NCBI GenBank assembly: GCA_026225435.1
Contig: JAMFST010000837.1
Location: 1 to 12,919, forward strand
Origin: Labilithrix luteola
Lineage (GTDB): Bacteria; Myxococcota_A; Polyangia; Polyangiales; Polyangiaceae
DNA: 12,919 bases
Reading direction: 5' to 3'
Translations under genes and position numbers: made by a program
Shown: positions 9,316 to 12,919 of the stretch, piece by piece
Layout of the letters: every line of letters starts with the position of its first letter
Position numbering within the stretch: position 1 is the stretch's first letter
Notes under the pieces: model-generated
The model's database searches: none
What the model saw: only the letters and a program-made list of their open reading frames with translations
What the model was told of the DNA's origin: nothing

Positions 9316-11250
9316 ATGAGCGGGCCACGCGTCTCTCGCGCCGCGGCGCTCGTGGTGCTGCTGCTCGTGGCGCTGGCCTCCCTGGGCTGCAACGAGCACC
9401 TCGCCGGGACGCACGACGTCGAGCTCGTCTACCGCATCACCGGTGGCGCCTCGCCGCGAGACGCGGCGGCGGCGGTGAAGGAGCGACTCTCCGCGGCGCA
9501 GGTGTACGCCGACGTGCGGCCGGTGGAGGGATCGCCCGACCGGCTTCGCCTGCTCGTCGACGACGCGGCGCTCGACAGCGCTCGTGACCTGGTGGCCTGG
9601 AGGGGCGGGCTCGCACTTTACCGGGTCGACCCGTCCGCCGGCGATCGCTCCTACGAAGGTCCGCTGACCGACGCGGCGCAGCGAGCTGCCCGCGCGACGC
9701 CACCGGCCGGGCATCGCGTGGTGCTCGAGCGAACGGGCGACGATCGCGGCGAGGTGCGCGTGGTGATGGAGGCTCCGGAGCTCGACCTGGCCGAGCAGAT
9801 CACCGGAGTTTCCTCGAGCGGCAAGCGGGTCGAGGTGCAGCTCACGCCCGACGGCTCGCGCGCCTTCGCGGCGCACGAGGCGGAGCTGGCGCGCGGAGAG
9901 CTCCTGGTGACCCGCGGACGGGCCGCGTACCCGGTGGCGCTCGACCCGGGGAGCACGACGGCGCTCGACGACGATCGCGTGGTCCTCGCCTTCGCCGGCG
10001 GTCTGCCGGCGTACGCCCGTGCCCACGCGACCGCGCGTCTGCTGGACACACCGCTGCTCCCTCCGCTGGTCTTCGTCGAGCAGGAGCGTGCCCCCGTCGA
10101 CCGTCTCCTCGCCGCCGGCTGCCTCGTCGTCCCCTTCCTGCTCTCGGCCATCTGGCTGCTCTTCGTCCGTCGCTTCGACCGCGCGCACCCGGAGCCGTGG
10201 TGGCTGGTCGGCTGCACCTTCCTCCTCGGGTGCGCGAGCTGTTTGCCGGCCGGGCTGCTCGAGTACGGCTACATGCTGGCGAGCCCGTGGCTCAATCCCA
10301 CCTACGCCACGCTCGGCGGCCGCTTCACCGCGCTGCCGCTGTCCATCGCCGTCTTCACGCTCGTCGTCGGGCTGAGCGAGGAAGGGATGAAGCTCCTGGC
10401 GACGAGGGTGCTGGCCGCGCGCCGGCGCGAGTTCGACGAGCCGGTGGACGGCATCGTCTACGCGGCGGCCGCCGCGCTGGGCTTCGCCGCCGTCGAGAAC
10501 GTGAAGTACTTCGCCGTCGGCCGCCTCTCCGCCGCGCTCATCGTGGCGCGCACCTTCATGAGCATCCCGGCGCACCTGCTCTTCAGCGCTGTCTGGGGCT
10601 ACGCGCTCGGAGTCCGTCTCGTCGGCCACGGCTCGGGCGGGCGGCCGCGTCGCCTCTGGCCGTGGCTGCTCGGCGCGGCGCTCCTTCACGGCACCTTCGA
10701 CGCGTGCCTCTCCGTCGACCACGGCCTGCCGCTCGCGCTCCTCCTGGAGATGGGCGCCGCCGCTGCCTTCGTCGTCCTCCTCCGTCGCGCGCTCCGCTAC
10801 GGGCCGCGGCCGCACGTCACCGCGGGCACCGAGCGTAGCTACCTGCGCGTCGGCTCGCCGGTCCGCTTCGCCCTCGCCGCCGGCGGGTTCGTCGCCAGCA
10901 TCCTGCCGCTGGCGATCCTCGCCGAAGCGCTCGAGACCTCCCCGCGCGATCGCGGGCTCCCCCTGCTCGTCCTCGGCGCCGCGCTGGTCGTCGTCTGCGG
11001 TGTCGCCGCGCGCGCCGTGGCCGCCACCGTGCCGCTCGACGTGGTCGTCGACGAGGCGGGCATCACCTTCGCGGGCGCCTTCCGCGCCTGGGAGGGGGTG
11101 AGCGCCATCGGCCCGGAGCCGGGCTCACGGCGCTACCTGGCGCTCACCTCGGCCGACGGAGCGCTCTCCCTCGGCCCCTTCACGCCCGACACGCGCGAGC
11201 GCTTCCTCGACGAGGTCAGTCGATGGACACGAGCTCGATCACGAACTTGA
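9316..11250 (+). CDS. PrsW-type intramembrane protease with N-terminal SecD-like and C-terminal PH-like regions
   Basis: A 644-residue membrane protein. Residues 8-25 form a signal helix ending ASLGC, a weak lipobox. Residues 36-105 and 154-230 resemble the first extracytoplasmic domain of SecD: a VKERL helix, a DRLRLLV strand and a 'VEVQLTPDGSRAFAAH' segment like the SecD pVsftLd.eGa.kF block. From 262 to 492 several helices carry the PrsW signature: EEGMK (355-359), DGIVYAAAAALGF and EN (D378 to N395), RTFMSIPAH (412-420) and HGTFD (458-462). PrsW proteins are membrane metalloproteases or glutamic-type peptidases; the Bacillus subtilis one cleaves an anti-sigma factor. Two further helices (about 515-570) precede a C-terminal beta-rich region (573-638) resembling bacterial PH-like or YcxB-like domains. 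An ATG at 9298 would add six residues; neither start has a strong ribosome-binding site. The last 35 nt overlap the convergent FKBP gene. Confidence 0.85.
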   Translation: MSGPRVSRAAALVVLLLVALASLGCNEHLAGTHDVELVYRITGGASPRDAAAAVKERLSAAQVYADVRPVEGSPDRLRLLVDDAALDSARDLVAWRGGLALYRVDPSAGDRSYEGPLTDAAQRAARATPPAGHRVVLERTGDDRGEVRVVMEAPELDLAEQITGVSSSGKRVEVQLTPDGSRAFAAHEAELARGELLVTRGRAAYPVALDPGSTTALDDDRVVLAFAGGLPAYARAHATARLLDTPLLPPLVFVEQERAPVDRLLAAGCLVVPFLLSAIWLLFVRRFDRAHPEPWWLVGCTFLLGCASCLPAGLLEYGYMLASPWLNPTYATLGGRFTALPLSIAVFTLVVGLSEEGMKLLATRVLAARRREFDEPVDGIVYAAAAALGFAAVENVKYFAVGRLSAALIVARTFMSIPAHLLFSAVWGYALGVRLVGHGSGGRPRRLWPWLLGAALLHGTFDACLSVDHGLPLALLLEMGAAAAFVVLLRRALRYGPRPHVTAGTERSYLRVGSPVRFALAAGGFVASILPLAILAEALETSPRDRGLPLLVLGAALVVVCGVAARAVAATVPLDVVVDEAGITFAGAFRAWEGVSAIGPEPGSRRYLALTSADGALSLGPFTPDTRERFLDEVSRWTRARSRT

Positions 11251-11671
11251 GCCCCGCGCCGCCCGGGATCTTCGGCGGGCTGCCGGCGGCGCCGTAGCCG
11301 AGATCCGGCGGGATGGTCAGCGTGCGCTTGCCGCCGATCTTCATGCCGGGGACGCCCTGGTCCCAGCCCTTGATGACCATCCCCTTGCCGATGGTGAACG
11401 AGAAGGGCTTGCCGCCGTTGTCGTACGAGCTGTCGAACTTGTCGCCGTTGAGCAGCGTGCCCGTGTACTGCACGTTGACGGTGTCACCGGTCTTCGCCTC
11501 GCGCCCGGTGCCGACCACGTCGTCGTGGCTCTGCAGCGTCGTGGGGGGCGGCGGCAACGGCTTCGCGGCCGACGGGGTGAAGGTCGTGTCCGGCTCGGCG
11601 GTCTTCGAGCAAGCCGTGGACGAGATCGTGGTGAAGCCGAGGGCGAGGGCAAAAAGTACAGGCGTACGCAT
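11216..11671 (-). CDS. FKBP-type peptidyl-prolyl cis-trans isomerase, lipoprotein
   Basis: A 151-residue protein with a signal peptide ending in STAC (Cys21), so a probable lipoprotein folding factor on the extracytoplasmic side. After a Pro-rich linker (about 33-44), a single FKBP domain covers about 50-150. The prolyl-binding pocket residues are all present: Y69, F79, D80, F92, V99, I100, W103, Y126 and F143, in the usual settings VQYTGTLLNG, GWDQGVPGM and LGYGAAG. Activity is therefore expected. The ATG at 11671 gives the signal peptide; a GGAGGTG upstream (11691-11697 on the opposite strand) is too distant to be its ribosome-binding site, and GGGGG nearer the ATG may serve. Its last strand, including F143, is encoded antisense to the end of the PrsW gene. 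It lies 35 nt downstream of the unknown secreted protein, so co-transcription is likely. Confidence 0.95.
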   Translation of the reverse strand: MRTPVLFALALGFTTISSTACSKTAEPDTTFTPSAAKPLPPPPTTLQSHDDVVGTGREAKTGDTVNVQYTGTLLNGDKFDSSYDNGGKPFSFTIGKGMVIKGWDQGVPGMKIGGKRTLTIPPDLGYGAAGSPPKIPGGAGLKFVIELVSID

Positions 11672-11706
11672 CGGGCCCCCGACTTAGCACACCTCCGGAG
11701 CGCTCT

Positions 11707-12919
11707 TCAGTGCGGACGCGCCGGCGCCGGTGCGTGCCCACCGCCACCGCCAGGAGCGCCGCCGCCACCGCCGGGTTGCAGGCTCACCCCGAGCTGGCCA
11801 GCGGCGATCCCCAGCAGTGCCTCCAGCTGCTCCTGCGTCACCCGCGCCTCCACCTTCATCGTGCTGCCGTCGGCGCGCAGGGTCAGGGTGTCGAGCGCGT
11901 TGTGGGTCAGCATGTTGGCGCCGATGCCGGCCATGCTCCCCTTGAACTGGTGGAGCAGCTTCTCCACGTTGGCGGTGGCCGCCACGGCGACGCTTCCGTC
12001 CGCGCAGCGCCCTTCCCCGTGCACGTCGGCGCCGCCGTCGGAGCGCGGCACGACCCACAGCCGCACCTCGGACATCTCTTCCGGGAACAGCGAGGGGAAC
12101 GGCCCGTGCGGGTGCTGCACGGTCAGACGCATCGCTTCGCCCGCCAGGATGTGCGCCGTCAGCTTGCGCTTCACCAGCATGCGCGCGGCCGTCTCGGCGT
12201 AGTCGGGCGGCGTGACCGCGACCACGTGCGGCTGCGGGCGGAGAAAGACGCGCGGCGCCCGATCGGCGTGCCCGAGCGTGGCCTTCACCCCGGGCACCCC
12301 CGCGTCGAAGCCGGCACCGTTGTGGCTCCGCTGGCGGATCAGATCGATGGCGTGATCGATGACCGGATCGGGCGCCGAGTAGTGGACCATGATCACGTCT
12401 CGCTCGGTGTGGAGCAGCGACGGTCCGGTGATGGTGATCCAGTCGGCGTCGCGCACGGCGTCGACCTTGGTGCCCGCCATGAACTCGTCCCACTGCGGGA
12501 TGGCCGACATGAGCGGCCCCATCTGCGCGCCGACGGGGTTCTTGCGGATCTCGTTCATGTTCACGAGCAGGCGCACCAGCGGCGGGCCCGCGAGGACGTC
12601 CTCGGCGAGACCTGGCCCCTTGCTGTCCCCCGCGTCGGGGATGCCGGCGTCTCCGGAATTTCCACCGAGTCCACCCACGCCGGCGTCGGCCACCAGCTCG
12701 CTACCGGCCGCGTCGGGGAGCTCGCGCGTGCCCGCTTCGAGCGCGAGCGTCTTCGGTGCAGCGTCCTTCGTCGAGAGCAGGTCCGCCTCGGCGTCGAGAT
12801 CGTCCTTCGGTGCGGCGTCACGAACGGCGGCATCGCGGATGCGCCCGGCGTCGAGCCCGAGACCATCGTCGGTGGGGTTCGCGGGAGGTGGCGGGGGCGG
12901 CTCCGGTGGCGCTTCCGGC
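11707..12919 (-). CDS. Unknown secreted or surface-type protein, 5' end missing
   Basis: The frame is open from the TGA at 11707-11709 to the right edge, so the N-terminus lies outside the window. About 403 residues are visible. The first part is low-complexity: a proline run, then many Asp-Ala and Asp-Ala-Gly pairs (DAGR, RDAAPKDD, LDAEAD, VADAGVGG), a style common in exported myxobacterial proteins. From about 12620 a folded region follows, with a LVNMNEIRKNPVGAQMG stretch, WITITGPSLLH, and FLRPQPHVVAVTPP further on. The C-terminus ends in a Gly-rich, Pro/Ala/His tail. I know of similar hypothetical proteins in Polyangia but no assigned function. A GTG at 12693 is a possible internal start but the coding style continues above it. 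Export is inferred from composition only, since the signal region is not visible. Confidence 0.75.
   Translation of the reverse strand, partial: PEAPPEPPPPPPANPTDDGLGLDAGRIRDAAVRDAAPKDDLDAEADLLSTKDAAPKTLALEAGTRELPDAAGSELVADAGVGGLGGNSGDAGIPDAGDSKGPGLAEDVLAGPPLVRLLVNMNEIRKNPVGAQMGPLMSAIPQWDEFMAGTKVDAVRDADWITITGPSLLHTERDVIMVHYSAPDPVIDHAIDLIRQRSHNGAGFDAGVPGVKATLGHADRAPRVFLRPQPHVVAVTPPDYAETAARMLVKRKLTAHILAGEAMRLTVQHPHGPFPSLFPEEMSEVRLWVVPRSDGGADVHGEGRCADGSVAVAATANVEKLLHQFKGSMAGIGANMLTHNALDTLTLRADGSTMKVEARVTQEQLEALLGIAAGQLGVSLQPGGGGGAPGGGGGHAPAPARPH

Noticed and set aside
7313..9319. Long plus-strand open frames over the minus-strand KPEA protein, rich in Arg/Gly/Leu or Ser/Ala/Gly repeats
   Set aside because: Their repeats are the complement of the KPEA-coding repeats. 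They lack starts with ribosome-binding sites and any domain.
9175..10815. A 546-codon minus-strand open frame
   Set aside because: It is antisense to the PrsW gene and has shadow composition.

Overview
The window is visibly GC-rich, densely packed and strongly biased to G/C at third codon positions. Long, lineage-typical hypothetical proteins, multidomain membrane proteins and a secreted protein rich in Asp-Ala/Asp-Ala-Gly point to a myxobacterium, probably of the Polyangia (inference from style; no rRNA or other phylogenetic marker is present). No phage, insertion sequence, CRISPR, tRNA or rRNA is visible, and this looks like ordinary chromosome.

Layout. Left: the 3' end of a DUF4337-like membrane protein (2-601), then a complete 2-oxoglutarate dehydrogenase E1 gene, sucA (700-3495), with no E2 or E3 partner beside it. 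The sucA stop codon lies in a 128-bp imperfect palindrome (3494-3621). Next come an MscS-type channel fused to a cyclic-nucleotide-binding domain (3703-5268) and a 240-residue unknown protein coupled to it through a GTGA start/stop overlap (5265-5987). Then a metallo-beta-lactamase-fold lipoprotein (6045-7010) and a TetR regulator (7020-7682) form a two-gene unit. A perfect 17-bp palindrome, the likely TetR operator, sits 1 nt before the first start codon.

Right: a minus-strand membrane-anchored protein (7676-9196) has a long Lys-Pro-Glu-Ala-rich linker and a C-terminal domain that I read as a degenerate PP2C phosphatase lacking metal-binding aspartates. Divergent from it is a PrsW-type intramembrane protease (9316-11250), which carries an N-terminal SecD-like extracytoplasmic region and a C-terminal PH-like region. 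It converges with, and overlaps by 35 nt, an FKBP-type prolyl isomerase lipoprotein (11216-11671). The window ends inside a secreted or surface-type unknown protein (11707-12919, 5' end missing).

How they fit: apart from sucA, nearly everything is envelope-related (channel, lipoproteins, membrane protease, periplasmic foldase, membrane pseudophosphatase). The clearest functional units are the channel plus its coupled unknown gene, and the lipoprotein hydrolase plus its TetR regulator. The most original items are the SecD-like/PrsW/PH-like architecture, the apparent pseudophosphatase and the palindrome after sucA. All domain calls come from reading motifs by eye, without database searches.
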